Of a stretch of DNA of 64,000 nucleotides, positions 8,250-23,286 are shown piece after piece. Positions within the stretch are counted from its first letter, which is position 1, and each line of letters opens with the position of its first letter. Both the position numbers and the translations under genes were made by a program. The DNA lies in the NCBI RefSeq assembly GCF_017744155.1, contig NZ_JAGHQT010000014.1, forward strand, positions 1-64,000. The letters run 5' to 3'. The stretch is from Endozoicomonas sp. G2_1 (lineage in GTDB: Bacteria > Pseudomonadota > Gammaproteobacteria > Enterobacterales > Alteromonadaceae). A model generated the notes under the pieces. That model made no database searches and was not told where the DNA came from. It saw only the letters and a program-made list of their open reading frames with translations.

Positions 8250-10019
8250 TTACAAACCGTCAGGCCCACGTCGTTGGCACAGATAAACTGCTGACTTGCC
8301 CAGTTCTTTACAACGCTTTTTCGCCTCTTTTTTGGCTGACGAGGCAAGTTCAGCAATATCGTGATGTGATCGGCAGCGCTCAACATCAGGCTCTACAACT
8401 GCAACCGCGACACTCAAAATCGGATACTTTTGTAATTCACCCGAGCGCGATGGACTGACAATACCACCTTGGTTCAAGTCTTCTTGGGTATAGTAGCTTC
8501 TGATCGCTTGGTCGAAATGCTGACAAATACTATCTGCTTTTTGCTGCCAATTATCACTGACAAAAATCGCAATAAAATCATCACCGCCAATGTGACCAAT
8601 AAAGTCTTCGGCAGTGCAATAGCTTTGCAGAATATCAGCTAACACTCTAATTACCGAGTCGCCTTTGGCATAACCATAAACATCGTTAAATGGTTTAAAG
8701 TTATTAAGGTCGAAATAGGCAAAATGAAAAGCTTGCTGTTTAGTCAGTAAGTCATCTATTTTTTGATATATAGGAACATTGCCCGGCAATTGGGTTAATG
8801 GATTGGCATAGCTCGCTTGCTGTAATTGCTGTTCAGTTAACTGTTTTAACAAATCTCGAACCGAGCCAATACCGATATAACGGCCCTGCTCAGTAATAAT
8901 AAAATGCCAAAGCAATTGTTCATCGTGTACTGACGTCACTAACTTAGCCACTTCATCGAGTTTAGTGTCCGCTTCTACCACCACAGGTTGAGAACTCAGC
9001 ATGTCGATAATGGGCTTTTTTTCGTGTAGCGCTCGGCCATAAGGCGAAGCAAATAGCTCTAGCACTTCTTCCCTAAGCGCCATACCCACAGGTATTTGAT
9101 CTCGAACAATAGGCAATGAGTGCAAGTGCTTATGCTGGGTAAAGTAATCGACAATTGCGCCAGTTTTGGTTTGCGAGTCAAAGCTGACTGCGTGCTGAAA
9201 AACAGAGCTGGCGAGCTTGTCGAGATAATTGCCGTATTTCACCTTGCGCTGATGAGTAGTCAGCACACTCGGCAGTATTTTAACCGGCAAGAGTTCAGGT
9301 CGGCCGAGTAAATACCCCTGCCCTAAACTCGCGCCGAGTTCTTGGAGCTGATAGAACTCTTGCTCGGTTTCGATCCCTTCAAGAATGACTTTAGAATTGA
9401 TGTTGGCACCAAGTGCCAAGATGCTTTTAACAAACTCTCGCTTGACCGAGTCTTTATCGATATTACTGATAAAGTGGCGATCTACTTTGACAAAATCAGG
9501 CAATATTTCCGACCATAATTTAAGGCCAGCATAGCCCGATCCCAAATCATCAATCGCTACTTTAAAGCCCAATTCGCGATAATAGAGCAGTGCTTGGGCA
9601 AGCAACTCGGGGTCGTTAACAACGTAGCGCTCACTGAGCTCAATCACTACTTTTTCCGGCGCGACACCGTATTGTTCGAGAAAAGACAGCGTCGCCCCTT
9701 TTGGGTGGTCGTCTTGCAAGAAAACCATCGGGCTAACATTGAGAAAAAGCTTACCTTGTAGCCCTAACTTGGCAAATGTTTCAATAGAAACCTGTCGGCA
9801 AATCAGTTCGAGTTCAGATAACAAACCGTGTTCAACAGCGCTGTCAAAAAGTGCAATAGGTGAGTGCAGTGGTGAATTTGATGGCCCGCGAATAAGTGCT
9901 TCGTAGCCGTAAAGCTGAGCTTGCTCAGTGTCATAAATAGGTTGAAACAAAGCCGTTAGTAAACTTTGTTCAATGATATTTTTTAACGTTTGATAGTCTC
10001 CTACCACAAACAACTCCAT
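8250..10019 (-). CDS. EAL-CBS-GGDEF c-di-GMP signalling protein
   Basis: A 589-residue cytoplasmic protein with three modules. The N-terminal EAL phosphodiesterase domain (about 15-250) has EAL at residues 40-42, ELSER and DDLGSGYAGL. A CBS-pair region follows (about 265-390). The C-terminal GGDEF domain (about 410-570) has an intact GGDDF at 478-482 and the NPLTQLPGN start. Both catalytic signatures look functional, so it may degrade and make c-di-GMP, with the CBS pair sensing a nucleotide. No membrane segment. The start ATG has no clear ribosome-binding site. It converges with the oxygenase gene (18-bp gap). Confidence 0.93.
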   Translation of the reverse strand: MELFVVGDYQTLKNIIEQSLLTALFQPIYDTEQAQLYGYEALIRGPSNSPLHSPIALFDSAVEHGLLSELELICRQVSIETFAKLGLQGKLFLNVSPMVFLQDDHPKGATLSFLEQYGVAPEKVVIELSERYVVNDPELLAQALLYYRELGFKVAIDDLGSGYAGLKLWSEILPDFVKVDRHFISNIDKDSVKREFVKSILALGANINSKVILEGIETEQEFYQLQELGASLGQGYLLGRPELLPVKILPSVLTTHQRKVKYGNYLDKLASSVFQHAVSFDSQTKTGAIVDYFTQHKHLHSLPIVRDQIPVGMALREEVLELFASPYGRALHEKKPIIDMLSSQPVVVEADTKLDEVAKLVTSVHDEQLLWHFIITEQGRYIGIGSVRDLLKQLTEQQLQQASYANPLTQLPGNVPIYQKIDDLLTKQQAFHFAYFDLNNFKPFNDVYGYAKGDSVIRVLADILQSYCTAEDFIGHIGGDDFIAIFVSDNWQQKADSICQHFDQAIRSYYTQEDLNQGGIVSPSRSGELQKYPILSVAVAVVEPDVERCRSHHDIAELASSAKKEAKKRCKELGKSAVYLCQRRGPDGL

Positions 10020-10116
10020 TTATGACACACTCATGAACCAGTTAGTCTAGAAGTTATTTGTGAAAGATTTATGACATTGCAATCAGCAAGTTATCGGTTA
10101 ATTGCTTTAAACCAAG

Positions 10117-12081
10117 TTACTCCGCCATCAAGGTAAACTGGCTAAGCTGTTTAGTTAAATCATCGGCTAAACCCAACAGGTTTTCACTGGCTTGCGCTGC
10201 GTGTTGTGCCGCTTGCAGGATAGAGTCAGCGCCTTCGGCAATACTCTCAGTGTTAGTATCAATACTGGTGATCATTTGCCCCTGTTCAGTAACCGCAGAG
10301 GAAATCTCATTGGTACCAACCACAATATTGCCAACATCTTCGGTGACATCGGTAAAGGTGGTTGCGACCAGCTTAGTCTGTTCAACACCTTGTTGGGCTT
10401 TAATCACACCTTGTTCCATCACTTGTACCGACTGTTCAGCACCTTGTTGCAAGCGCTCGATAATCAACTGAATTTCACCGGTGGTATCTTGTGTTCGACT
10501 CGCTAGGGTGCGCACTTCATCGGCAACTACAGCAAAACCTCGACCTTGTTCACCAGCGCGAGCAGCCTCAATCGCCGCGTTAAGGGCAAGCAAATTAGTT
10601 TGGTCGGCAATTTCGCGAATGACATTAACAAACTGAGCAATGTCATTACTGTTTTGAGCAACAGAATTAATGACATTAGCAGCACTATTTACTTCATCGG
10701 AAATATCGGTAATCACTTGCTCGGTTTGTGAAATAACCGTTTGCCCCTGTGCTACATGCTGACTAGCCAATTCGGTAATTTCAAGAGCACCGACAGTATT
10801 GTTGGAAACCGACTGTACTGAGTTAGACAACACGCCAACTGCGGTTGCCACTTCGTGAGTATTGCTTTGTTGAACCGCAAGCTGCTCTTCCATATCATCG
10901 GTCAACTCGTGAATATTACAGGTGTCATCCTTCAATTTAATCACATCAACTTGGACAAGTTTGAGCAGTTGGTGCACTTTTTCCTGCATTTGTTGGAAGC
11001 TGCCAGCAATGTCGCCAAGCTCATCTTTCGCGTCTAGCACCACGGGTTGTGAGAAGTCACCCTGTCCCATACGAGAAGCAGCAGATTGAATAACTTGAAC
11101 ACTGTCGCCAATCGATTTGTAGATAATGCCCAGTAGTGCCAACAAACCAAGTACGCCACCTATTAGCACAACCGTGAGCAAAGTAAGTGCTTGATAGCTG
11201 CGCTGCTGGGCTGCAGATAAGCTTTCAACAAGGCCACTATTCAACTCTTGCAGCAATGCGGTTGCCGTCTGGTATGGCTCGGCAAACTCACTATTTAGAG
11301 TGGTCGCTGACCAAGCAATCTGGTCAGGCTCAATCACCTGTTGGCTCAGTCCTGTTTGAAATTGGTCGAGTTGTTGGTTTAATTGCTGAAAGCGGGCCTT
11401 TAACGCTTGCTCTTTTAGTTCACTGGTGCGAAACAGCTGCTGACTAGATTTGTTTAACTGTACTTGTACTTCGTCAATACGCTGATTGAGCGCTACCAAT
11501 AGCGTGTATGACTGCGCGTTAAAACCGCCCTGACGAATAATATTTTCAGCCAATCGTGTACTGCGTGCTAGGTACTCAATCAGTGCCGGTAAACGCTGGG
11601 TTGATAGGTCGGCTAGGTAGAAGGTTGTTGCTTCGCTATCGCGGCCCAAACCAGTAAGTGCCGAGAGCTCTTCGCGTAGCGATAAGGTTTGTTGATATAA
11701 ACTGTCAAAGCTCACCAGTTCAGTATCGTTTGCTTCAATTTGATGTTGTTGCCAGCTATTTTTCAGAGTATTGAGCTTAGTCGCCATTGGCATCAACATG
11801 TATTGTTGATCGATTTGTCCAGCTATTTGGTTAATTGAACGATTGGCTTGTGACTGTTGATTCGCTTGATAAGCTTTTTGTTCTAACTGGGTAATCTCAG
11901 CGATAAGTGCTTGCCCGAGTTGTTCTTGCTTTAATACATCGAGGCGCTCGAATTGTTGGCTAACAATCCATGAAAAACTCGCCAGTAGCGGAATAAAAAA
12001 GACGACAGCAAGCAATAAAAACTTGGTTTTAAACCTTAATTTATTAGAGCTTGCAACAACCGACGACAATAAACTGTTCAT
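10117..12081 (-). CDS. Methyl-accepting chemotaxis protein
   Basis: A 654-residue transmembrane chemoreceptor. TM1 is at residues 20-40 and TM2 at 299-321, with a helical, Gln-rich periplasmic sensor between them. A HAMP domain follows (about 322-375), then the cytoplasmic signalling helices, with the conserved hairpin tip ([26 protein letters not shown]) near 490-520 for CheA/CheW contact. The ligand is unknown; the long four-helix-type sensor resembles helical-bundle receptors. It stands alone, with no che genes nearby. No CheR-docking pentapeptide (NWETF type) is seen at the C-terminus. Confidence 0.95.
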   Translation of the reverse strand: MNSLLSSVVASSNKLRFKTKFLLLAVVFFIPLLASFSWIVSQQFERLDVLKQEQLGQALIAEITQLEQKAYQANQQSQANRSINQIAGQIDQQYMLMPMATKLNTLKNSWQQHQIEANDTELVSFDSLYQQTLSLREELSALTGLGRDSEATTFYLADLSTQRLPALIEYLARSTRLAENIIRQGGFNAQSYTLLVALNQRIDEVQVQLNKSSQQLFRTSELKEQALKARFQQLNQQLDQFQTGLSQQVIEPDQIAWSATTLNSEFAEPYQTATALLQELNSGLVESLSAAQQRSYQALTLLTVVLIGGVLGLLALLGIIYKSIGDSVQVIQSAASRMGQGDFSQPVVLDAKDELGDIAGSFQQMQEKVHQLLKLVQVDVIKLKDDTCNIHELTDDMEEQLAVQQSNTHEVATAVGVLSNSVQSVSNNTVGALEITELASQHVAQGQTVISQTEQVITDISDEVNSAANVINSVAQNSNDIAQFVNVIREIADQTNLLALNAAIEAARAGEQGRGFAVVADEVRTLASRTQDTTGEIQLIIERLQQGAEQSVQVMEQGVIKAQQGVEQTKLVATTFTDVTEDVGNIVVGTNEISSAVTEQGQMITSIDTNTESIAEGADSILQAAQHAAQASENLLGLADDLTKQLSQFTLMAE

Positions 12082-12238
12082 AGCCTTGCTTCTGGTTTGA
12101 TAAAAGGACAGGTTAACAATGACCTTATCGGCAAACCGATACTTTCACAAGGCGTTTCAACACAGATAACCGCACACTTGTCGACATTTAGCCGATTTTC
12201 GTGCGATTATCTCAGTTTATTAATAATAAGATGCGAAC

Positions 12239-16331
<4,093 letters not shown>

Positions 16332-16515
16332 TCAAGCTAATATTGTTTGATCGACCGCACACATGGTCTAACCAGTCATGGTAAAATAATCGGCTTTTTG
16401 CTTTGACGCAAGCAGTATTTTGACACCTGTCAGATTAAAAAGCTATCACGACCGCTAACGACTTTCATCAAAGCAATTTATACTGTTGATATACATGAGA
16501 AAATAAACTGAACTG

Positions 16516-17007
16516 ATGCCATTAGATAAAGCGGAATTAATTGCCCAAATTATTAACCAACTGGAATGTGAACTAGCAGATTGCTTAGTGGCTGCAGACA
16601 ATGCCCATTTAGCGGCGACCGACGATCAGTCAGTCGCTGAAACGCAGTACGACACCCTAGCCATCGAGGCTGGTTATTTGGCTGAAGGACAAGCCAAAAG
16701 AGCACTAGAAATTAAACAAGCTATCGCCAATTATCGCCAACTGACAATTAGAGAATATTTACCTGAACAAGCAATTGGGTTGGGTGCTTTAGTCCAATTA
16801 GCCGGCGACCAAGCATCAGGACAATGGTTTTTTATTGGCCCAGCTGCTGGCGGTTATAAAATAGCATTAGCCGACGGCGATGAGCACAACAGCATCACAA
16901 TAGTTACACCGCAGTCTCCGATGGCAAAAGCACTTATTGGTCTATACTGCGACGATGAAGTATTACTCGCCAACCGGGTTATTGACGAAATTGAACGTGT
17001 TCAATAA
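16516..17007 (+). CDS. GreA/GreB-like protein
   Basis: A 163-residue protein resembling GreA/GreB-family proteins common in marine gammaproteobacteria. The N-terminal half is helical with the block AETQYDTLAIEAGYLAEGQAKR (about 43-64). The C-terminal half (about 90-160) looks like the Gre C-terminal FKBP-like domain: GALVQLAGDQASGQWFFIGPAAGGYKI, then SPMAKALIGLYCDDEV. True GreA/GreB are present elsewhere in such genomes, so this is probably a Gre-like accessory factor acting at RNA polymerase. It is divergent from the fadH pair. Function is inferred only from the fold resemblance. Confidence 0.7.
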   Translation: MPLDKAELIAQIINQLECELADCLVAADNAHLAATDDQSVAETQYDTLAIEAGYLAEGQAKRALEIKQAIANYRQLTIREYLPEQAIGLGALVQLAGDQASGQWFFIGPAAGGYKIALADGDEHNSITIVTPQSPMAKALIGLYCDDEVLLANRVIDEIERVQ

Positions 17008-17028
17008 CCGCGTTCAATAGCTTTTCTT
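16990..17028 (+). terminator. Weak terminator-like hairpin
   Basis: ATTGAACG (16990-16997) and CGTTCAAT (17011-17018) can pair, followed by AGCTTTTCTT. It overlaps the stop of the Gre-like gene and lies between convergent genes. The stem is short and A/T-rich. Confidence 0.4.
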
Positions 17029-17033
17029 GTACC

Positions 17034-17843
17034 TTAAGCCGCCTTTTTGTCGGTGTCGGCTTTAGTCAGTGTTATCGGTGTTACTGGCTCAATTTGCGCA
17101 CTAACTTTAGCCCAATAGAGCAAACTTAATTGGCCATTTTCTGACTCAATCAGTGCCGAACAATTTTCAATCCAATCACCTGTGTTGCAATAATCAACAC
17201 TGGCTTTGGTATCAATTTCTGGGTGATGGATATGGCCACAAACCACGCCGTCGACACCGAGTTCTTTAGCTCGGTTGCGACAAGCGTTTTTATAACGTTC
17301 AATCGCAACATTAGCACCTTTGATCTTGCCTTTGATATAGCCTGCTAATGACCAGTAAGGGAAGCCACAAGCTGCACGAGCTTTGTTGTACCAACGATTT
17401 AAAAACAACAAAAAGTCATAGGCCTTATCACCAAGCCAAGCTTGAATAGGACCAAAACACACTTCAGGGTCAAACTGGTCACCGTGTAATAACAAGAGCT
17501 TTTTACCGTCAGCTGTGGTGTGTATGTATTCGCGGTGAATTTCTACTTCGCCAAAGTGCATACCGTCGTATTTTTGCGCCGGAGCATCGTGATTACCCGG
17601 TAAATAAATCACTTTGGTGCCTTGGTGAGACAATTGAAGCAAAGTGTGCAATAACTGGTTGTGAGATTCAGGCCACATAAAGCGTTTACTCATCGCCCAC
17701 ATATCAACAATATCGCCAACCAGATACAAGGTATCAAAGCTGTTGTGTTGCAAGAAGTCGAGTAAATATTCAGCCTTACAGTCTTTGTAGCCCAAGTGAA
17801 TGTCCGATAGCCATACCGTTTTGTAATGAGTACCCGTTGTCAT
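17034..17843 (-). CDS. LpxH-like metallophosphoesterase
   Basis: A calcineurin-like phosphoesterase of the UDP-2,3-diacylglucosamine diphosphatase-like group (COG2908 type). Metal-binding motifs in order: LSDIHLG, VGDIVD, PGNHD, LLHGDQFD and GHIHHPE. The ATG at 17843 is chosen because AGGT lies 8 bases upstream; a TTG 15 bases earlier has no such site. At about 269 residues it is longer than E. coli LpxH, with an insert around residues 130-190. It may cleave UDP-diacylglucosamine in lipid A synthesis, but many relatives coexist with a true LpxH, so the substrate is uncertain. No signal peptide. Confidence 0.8.
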   Translation of the reverse strand: MTTGTHYKTVWLSDIHLGYKDCKAEYLLDFLQHNSFDTLYLVGDIVDMWAMSKRFMWPESHNQLLHTLLQLSHQGTKVIYLPGNHDAPAQKYDGMHFGEVEIHREYIHTTADGKKLLLLHGDQFDPEVCFGPIQAWLGDKAYDFLLFLNRWYNKARAACGFPYWSLAGYIKGKIKGANVAIERYKNACRNRAKELGVDGVVCGHIHHPEIDTKASVDYCNTGDWIENCSALIESENGQLSLLYWAKVSAQIEPVTPITLTKADTDKKAA

Positions 17844-17939
17844 CGCTATACCTGCCAATGTGATTCAAAAATTCACACTGGCTATTTTCAAAACAATTTC
17901 TTACAGGTCGATGACGAGTTTTTGAACGAATGATGACAA

Positions 17940-18155
17940 TCACTCATACCAAAGGGTAACTACAACTTTGGCTGTTAGCCAGCTGCCACCGCTTTGAGTT
18001 TGTCTAATTTCTTTAATACTTATATTCGGGTTCTGTTCTAACCATTTGTTAATTTCCACTTCTAATAACTCTGCATTTTCATGAGCTACCTTGGTAAAGA
18101 AGAGTGGCTTCCCGAGGTTAGTGTCTAATTCCTTGCTAAAAACTTTAACTTTCAC
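17940..18155 (-). CDS. Small conserved-looking protein, unknown function
   Basis: A 71-residue protein I cannot assign firmly. The start is taken as GTG at 18155 because AAAGGAT lies 7 bases upstream. An in-frame ATG 33 bases earlier has no proper ribosome-binding site. The chain alternates strand (MKVKVFSKEL), helix (AELLEVEINKWLEQNP), then strands (ISIKEIRQTQ, WLTAKVVVTLWYE). This beta-alpha-beta-beta plan resembles small Cse60-like proteins, but that is only a layout similarity. It sits between the phosphoesterase and the DinB gene, all on the minus strand. Confidence 0.6.
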   Translation of the reverse strand: MKVKVFSKELDTNLGKPLFFTKVAHENAELLEVEINKWLEQNPNISIKEIRQTQSGGSWLTAKVVVTLWYE

Positions 18156-18204
18156 TGTTCTATCCTTTAGTTTTCTTATCTGAACCATCTCAGCACATGA
18201 CTAT

Positions 18205-18735
18205 TTACAATGCAATAATGACAGGTAAGTCTGTACAACCGTATTCAATGCCAAGTTGGCTCAGTAAACAGGTAAGCTGGCCGCGATGATGTGCTTGGTG
18301 ATTAAATAAATGCTGACAGACTAGCGCAACACTTTGGCTAACGCGAACGCCTTCAGTGGTTTGGTAGCTAATCGTTTGCTGGCTTTGAACATCGGTAAGT
18401 TGCTGGAAAAATGTCACTAGATCTTGGTCAAGGCGTGTTCTAAGTGCTTTTAATTCTGCAAAGTTTTTAGCAAAAATTTGTCTCGGCTCAGTTGCAATTG
18501 GCAACTCAGCTAAAAGCTCTATTCCTACATCGAAACAGTCACTTGCCAACAAGCGTCTCAGCAAGATTAAGTCGCCGAATAAAATGTGATTCCAATGGTC
18601 TAATACGCTGGGGAAAAACGCGCCTAAATCCTTGGTTAGTGTTTCATGACTCATTGTCTGACAAGCCAACAATAACTGCTGATTCAGGCGTTGATTATAC
18701 TTCGCTAAATGTTGAAAGTTATTAACTAAAGTCAT
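18205..18735 (-). CDS. DinB family protein
   Basis: A 176-residue four-helix-bundle protein of the DinB/YfiT-like family, which bind a metal through three histidines. Candidate ligands are His in LDHWNHILFGD (about residues 47-52) and the pair in NHQAHHRGQLTCLLSQLG (about 143-150). Members include thiol-transferases and stress proteins, so the reaction here is unknown. AAGGGGAG precedes the ATG. It is 39 bp downstream of the MFS gene and could share its transcript. Confidence 0.85.
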   Translation of the reverse strand: MTLVNNFQHLAKYNQRLNQQLLLACQTMSHETLTKDLGAFFPSVLDHWNHILFGDLILLRRLLASDCFDVGIELLAELPIATEPRQIFAKNFAELKALRTRLDQDLVTFFQQLTDVQSQQTISYQTTEGVRVSQSVALVCQHLFNHQAHHRGQLTCLLSQLGIEYGCTDLPVIIAL

Positions 18736-18773
18736 CGTCTCCCCTTGTTCATCGGTTAGTTATCAGTTCACTA

Positions 18774-20138
18774 TCAAGCTTGTAACAAGGCTTTTATCTG
18801 CGCTAAATCAGCCTGTTGTTCATCAATTTTTAAATAAGCGACAGCCTCTTCGTGAACTAAAGTTGCTTCAAGTACGCCTGGCAGTTCACTGATTTGACTG
18901 GCTAAAGTTTGCGTTTGCTGCTCATTGCTGGTGTTCACCGCCAAACTGTAACTTTTCGATTTCACTAGCGGTGCCATGGTTAAACTCCATAACAGCCACA
19001 CCGCTAACACGCTCGCCATGACCAAATAAATCGCCTGCTCTGACCAAATACTGGCAATTAAACCGCCAATAGCACCACCGAGGAAAGCACCAAAGAACTG
19101 ACTAGATGAATAAATCCCCATCGCACTGCCCTTAACTCCCGCTGGCGCTAAGCGCGATAATATTGAGGGCATACTGGCTTCTAGATAATTGAAGGCAACA
19201 AAAAACAGCAGTAAACAAACCACTAACATAGTCAAACTGTGGCTAGCGGTGAAAAGCAATAACATGGCGATAATCATCAAACTAATCGACAGAATAAAGA
19301 CTTGTTTTTCTTTCTGCTTTTTCAGGCCATAAATCATCAAAGGCACCATTAAAACAAAGGCACCAAGTAATACAGGTAGATAAAGTTGCCAGTGATTAGC
19401 TAATGGTAAACCGGCGCTAACGAATAATTTAGGTAAACTGACAAAACACGCAGTTAACACCATATGCAAAACAAAAACGCCAAAATTTAATCGAGCGAGT
19501 TGTGGCGCTTTAAACAGCTGACCGAGCTTTTCTGGCAGCGCGACATTATCACCACGCGGCGACTTATTGACTGAAAATGGCACAACAAACTGAATCATTG
19601 CCATTGCCAGTACCGTAAGTATTGCGGTAAACCAAAATAGGCCAGATAAACCGAAGCCTTCGGCAACGACTGGCCCGATGATCATGGCTGCGGTAAAAGA
19701 CAAACCGATAAACATACCAATGGTGGCCATTACTTTAGAGCGCTGTTCTTCCCGTGACAAATCAGCAGCTAATGCCAATACGGCGCTGGCAATTGCCCCC
19801 ATACCTTGTAAGGCTCGACCAAAGACCACACCGTAGACAGTGTCTGACATCGCGGCGACAACGCTACCTAATAAAAATACCAACAAGCCCGCCAATATTA
19901 CCGGTTTGCGACCAAATTTATCTGACAAAATCCCCATTGGAATTTGTAAAAGCGCCTGGGTTAAACCATAAGCGCCAATTGCCAATCCCAACCAAAGCGG
20001 GCTATAACCAATAAGCTCCTGACCGTAGAGCGCAAACACCGGTAAAATCATAAATAGGCCTAACATGCGTAAGCCAAATACTGCAGCAAGGGAGAACGCT
20101 GCTTTTTTCTCTACTTTATTTAATCCTGATGCTGACAT
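18774..20138 (-). CDS. YajR-type MFS transporter
   Basis: Inner-membrane transporter of the major facilitator superfamily with twelve predicted membrane segments. The motif-A-like stretch GILSDKFGRKPVI lies after TM2. The C-terminal 65 residues (from about SLAVNTSNEQQ) form a soluble ferredoxin-like domain, as in the YAM domain of E. coli YajR. The ATG at 20138 has AGAGA upstream and begins MSASGLNKVEKKAAF; a GTG 60 bases earlier would add a non-hydrophobic tail with no ribosome-binding site. Divergent from uvrA, an arrangement seen in relatives. The substrate is unknown. Confidence 0.88.
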   Translation of the reverse strand: MSASGLNKVEKKAAFSLAAVFGLRMLGLFMILPVFALYGQELIGYSPLWLGLAIGAYGLTQALLQIPMGILSDKFGRKPVILAGLLVFLLGSVVAAMSDTVYGVVFGRALQGMGAIASAVLALAADLSREEQRSKVMATIGMFIGLSFTAAMIIGPVVAEGFGLSGLFWFTAILTVLAMAMIQFVVPFSVNKSPRGDNVALPEKLGQLFKAPQLARLNFGVFVLHMVLTACFVSLPKLFVSAGLPLANHWQLYLPVLLGAFVLMVPLMIYGLKKQKEKQVFILSISLMIIAMLLLFTASHSLTMLVVCLLLFFVAFNYLEASMPSILSRLAPAGVKGSAMGIYSSSQFFGAFLGGAIGGLIASIWSEQAIYLVMASVLAVWLLWSLTMAPLVKSKSYSLAVNTSNEQQTQTLASQISELPGVLEATLVHEEAVAYLKIDEQQADLAQIKALLQA

Positions 20139-20413
20139 CGAAATCTCTGTAACTCTTAAATATGGAAGAAGCTTGTCGTAATTGACGAGCAAGCTCACCG
20201 ACAGCTTTATACGCCGTTTAACTAAATCACGGCTACTTTAATTAGCTTAGGTCTAACAAAAATAAGTGAGCTAAAAAACACACTATTTTAACATGAAGCT
20301 AGCGCTATGGACATACGATAAAAAAGCCAATTATGACTGAAATTCCAACAAATTTTATGCGATAATAAGCGATTGTTTCGCTTTTCGGTCAAATTCTCGT
20401 TTACGGATATTTT

Positions 20414-23236
20414 ATGCAGCAAATTGAAGTCAGGGGCGCGCGCACTCACAACTTAAAGAACATCAATCTCGATATTCCTCGCGACAAGCTCATTGTTATT
20501 ACCGGCCTTTCTGGTTCAGGTAAATCATCTCTCGCCTTTGATACCTTGTATGCGGAAGGCCAACGCCGTTATGTAGAATCGCTCTCTGCCTATGCCCGTC
20601 AGTTTTTATCCTTGATGGAAAAGCCCGATGTCGATCATATTGAAGGGCTGTCACCGGCCATTTCAATTGAACAGAAATCAACTTCACATAACCCGCGCTC
20701 AACCGTTGGTACCATTACCGAAATATACGACTACTTGCGTTTGCTTTACGCGCGAGTTGGCGAGCCTCGCTGCCCAACCCATCACGAGCCGTTAGCAGCA
20801 CAAACCGTCTCGCAAATGGTCGACAAAGTCCTAACGCTTGAAGAAGGGACAAAAGTGATGGTGCTAGCTCCAGTGCTGCAAAATCGCAAAGGCGAACATA
20901 TTAAGCTTTTGGACAACCTCGCCGCTCAAGGCTACATTCGCGCGCGTATTGACGGTGAAGTGTGTGATTTATCAGATCCACCGAAATTAGAATTACACAA
21001 AAAGCACACCATTGAAGTCGTGGTTGACCGCTTAAAAGTGCGTAAAGATATTCAATTGCGCTTGGCCGAGTCATTTGAGAATGCTCTCGAACTTTCCGCC
21101 GGTACCGCCAAAGTCGCTTTTATGGACGAACCCGAGCGCGAAGAGTTGCTGTTTTCAGCTAACTTTGCCTGTCCACAATGTGGCTATAGTATGCAGGAGT
21201 TGGAGCCGAGGTTGTTCTCGTTTAACAACCCTGCTGGCGCTTGCCAAACCTGTGATGGTTTGGGTAATCAGCAGTTTTTCGACCCAAGCCGTGTGATCAC
21301 CAACCCTGAATTAAGCCTTTCTGGCGGCGCTATTCGCGGCTGGGACAAACGCAACTTTTATTATTTTCAGATGTTGCAAGCCTTAGCCGAACACTACGAC
21401 TTTGCCGTTGACACGCCTTTTCAAGAACTCGACGACAAAACGCAAAAGCTCGTGCTTTACGGCAGTGGTAAACAAGAAATCGAGTTTAAGTACATGAATG
21501 ATCGCGGCGACATCATCGTTCGCAAGCACCCATTCGAGGGTATCTTAAACAACATGGACCGCCGTTATCGCGAAACTGAATCAAATGCGGTACGCGAAGA
21601 ACTGGCCAAGTACTTAAATAGCCAATCTTGTCACGACTGTTACGGTAGTCGTTTGCGTTTAGAAGCGCGCAATGTCTTTATCAACGACACGCCTTTGCCA
21701 ACCATCACCGAATACTCAATTGCCGAAGCATTGGACTTTTTTCAAAGCCTTAACCTGACTGGGCAACGAGGTAAAATCGCCGAAAAAATCCTAAAAGAAA
21801 TCAACGATCGCTTGGGCTTTTTGGTTAACGTTGGCTTGAACTACCTCAACCTATCGCGCAGCGCCGATACGCTATCAGGTGGTGAAGCGCAGCGCATTCG
21901 CTTGGCCAGTCAAATTGGCGCTGGCTTAGTTGGCGTTATGTACGTACTTGACGAGCCATCAATAGGATTGCACCAACGCGATAACGAACGCTTACTCAAC
22001 ACTTTGATTCACCTGCGCGATCTCGGTAATACCGTGATTGTGGTTGAACACGACGAAGACGCGATTCGCGCGGCCGATTTTGTTATCGATATTGGCCCCG
22101 GCGCTGGTGTCCATGGCGGCAGTGTGATTGCTCAAGGCGACGTTGAAGCGATTAAAGCCAGCACTGAGTCACTTACCGGCAAGTATTTATCCGGCGTCGA
22201 AAAAATTGAAGTACCAAGCAGAAGAACCCCGTTTAACGACAAAGCCTTGGTAGAGCTTAAAGGGGCTAGCGGTAATAACTTAAAAAATGTTGATTTAACC
22301 ATTCCAGTTGGTTTGATGACTTGTATTACAGGTGTATCGGGTTCAGGTAAATCAACCTTAATCAACGACACTTTATACAAACTTGCTCATACCGAGCTCA
22401 ATGGCGCAACAACCCAAGAGCCGGCGCCGCATAAAAGCATTAGCGGTCTAGACCAGCTCGATAAAGTCATTGATATTGACCAAAGCCCAATCGGTAGAAC
22501 ACCACGCTCAAACCCAGCAACGTATACTGGTATTTTTACCGCAGTGCGCGAGATTTTTGCTGGTACCCAAGAAGCGCGTTCGCGCGGTTACAAGCCCGGT
22601 CGCTTTAGTTTTAACGTTAAAGGTGGCCGCTGTGAAGCGTGCCAAGGCGACGGCGTAATCAAGGTTGAGATGCACTTTTTGCCCGACGTTTACGTGCCTT
22701 GTGATGTTTGTAAAGGCAAACGTTACAACCGCGAAACCCTAGAAGTAAAATACAAAGGCAAAAATATTCACGAAGTATTGGATATGACGATTGAAGATGC
22801 CTTTGAATTTTTCGCGCCGATTCCGGCAGTTAAACGTAAGTTGCAAACTTTAATGGATGTTGGCCTGAGCTATATCAAACTCGGCCAGTCGGCAACCACG
22901 CTTTCAGGCGGTGAAGCACAACGGGTGAAACTGTCAAAAGAGTTGTCAAAACGCGATACCGGTAAAACCTTATACATTCTTGATGAACCGACAACCGGTT
23001 TACACTTCCACGATATTAAGCAACTGTTGGAAGTGATTCATCGCTTGCGCGATCACGGCAATACCATAGTAGTTATTGAACACAACTTAGACGTGATTAA
23101 AACGGCAGACTGGATTGTCGACTTAGGTCCTGAAGGTGGCTCCGGTGGCGGCCAAATATTGGTTACCGGAACCCCAGAAAGTGTCGCCGAACATTGTGCC
23201 TCCCACACTGCGAGGTTTTTAAAACCTCTTCTATAA
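20414..23236 (+). CDS. uvrA: Excinuclease ABC subunit A
   Basis: DNA-damage recognition ATPase of nucleotide excision repair, acting with UvrB and UvrC. Two ABC modules are visible: Walker [10 protein letters not shown] near residue 31 and GVSGSGKST near 640, each with a signature ([24 protein letters not shown]). Zinc-finger cysteines are at CPQCGYSM and CQTCDG, and CEACQGDG and CDVCKGKR. It is 940 residues, same as E. coli. No LexA box of the CTG-N10-CAG type was recognised in the 215-bp upstream region, so SOS control cannot be claimed. Confidence 0.98.
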   Translation: MQQIEVRGARTHNLKNINLDIPRDKLIVITGLSGSGKSSLAFDTLYAEGQRRYVESLSAYARQFLSLMEKPDVDHIEGLSPAISIEQKSTSHNPRSTVGTITEIYDYLRLLYARVGEPRCPTHHEPLAAQTVSQMVDKVLTLEEGTKVMVLAPVLQNRKGEHIKLLDNLAAQGYIRARIDGEVCDLSDPPKLELHKKHTIEVVVDRLKVRKDIQLRLAESFENALELSAGTAKVAFMDEPEREELLFSANFACPQCGYSMQELEPRLFSFNNPAGACQTCDGLGNQQFFDPSRVITNPELSLSGGAIRGWDKRNFYYFQMLQALAEHYDFAVDTPFQELDDKTQKLVLYGSGKQEIEFKYMNDRGDIIVRKHPFEGILNNMDRRYRETESNAVREELAKYLNSQSCHDCYGSRLRLEARNVFINDTPLPTITEYSIAEALDFFQSLNLTGQRGKIAEKILKEINDRLGFLVNVGLNYLNLSRSADTLSGGEAQRIRLASQIGAGLVGVMYVLDEPSIGLHQRDNERLLNTLIHLRDLGNTVIVVEHDEDAIRAADFVIDIGPGAGVHGGSVIAQGDVEAIKASTESLTGKYLSGVEKIEVPSRRTPFNDKALVELKGASGNNLKNVDLTIPVGLMTCITGVSGSGKSTLINDTLYKLAHTELNGATTQEPAPHKSISGLDQLDKVIDIDQSPIGRTPRSNPATYTGIFTAVREIFAGTQEARSRGYKPGRFSFNVKGGRCEACQGDGVIKVEMHFLPDVYVPCDVCKGKRYNRETLEVKYKGKNIHEVLDMTIEDAFEFFAPIPAVKRKLQTLMDVGLSYIKLGQSATTLSGGEAQRVKLSKELSKRDTGKTLYILDEPTTGLHFHDIKQLLEVIHRLRDHGNTIVVIEHNLDVIKTADWIVDLGPEGGSGGGQILVTGTPESVAEHCASHTARFLKPLL

Positions 23237-23251
23237 GCTCACTGGTTGAAT

Positions 23252-23286
23252 GCCCGATAAACTTCAGTTTATCGGGCTTTTTTGTT
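23252..23286 (+). terminator. Rho-independent terminator of uvrA
   Basis: GCCCGATAAAC (23252-23262), loop TTCA, GTTTATCGGGC (23267-23277), then a run of T. An 11-bp perfect stem 15 bp after the uvrA stop. It also lies just beyond the stop of the convergent marR gene. Confidence 0.93.
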
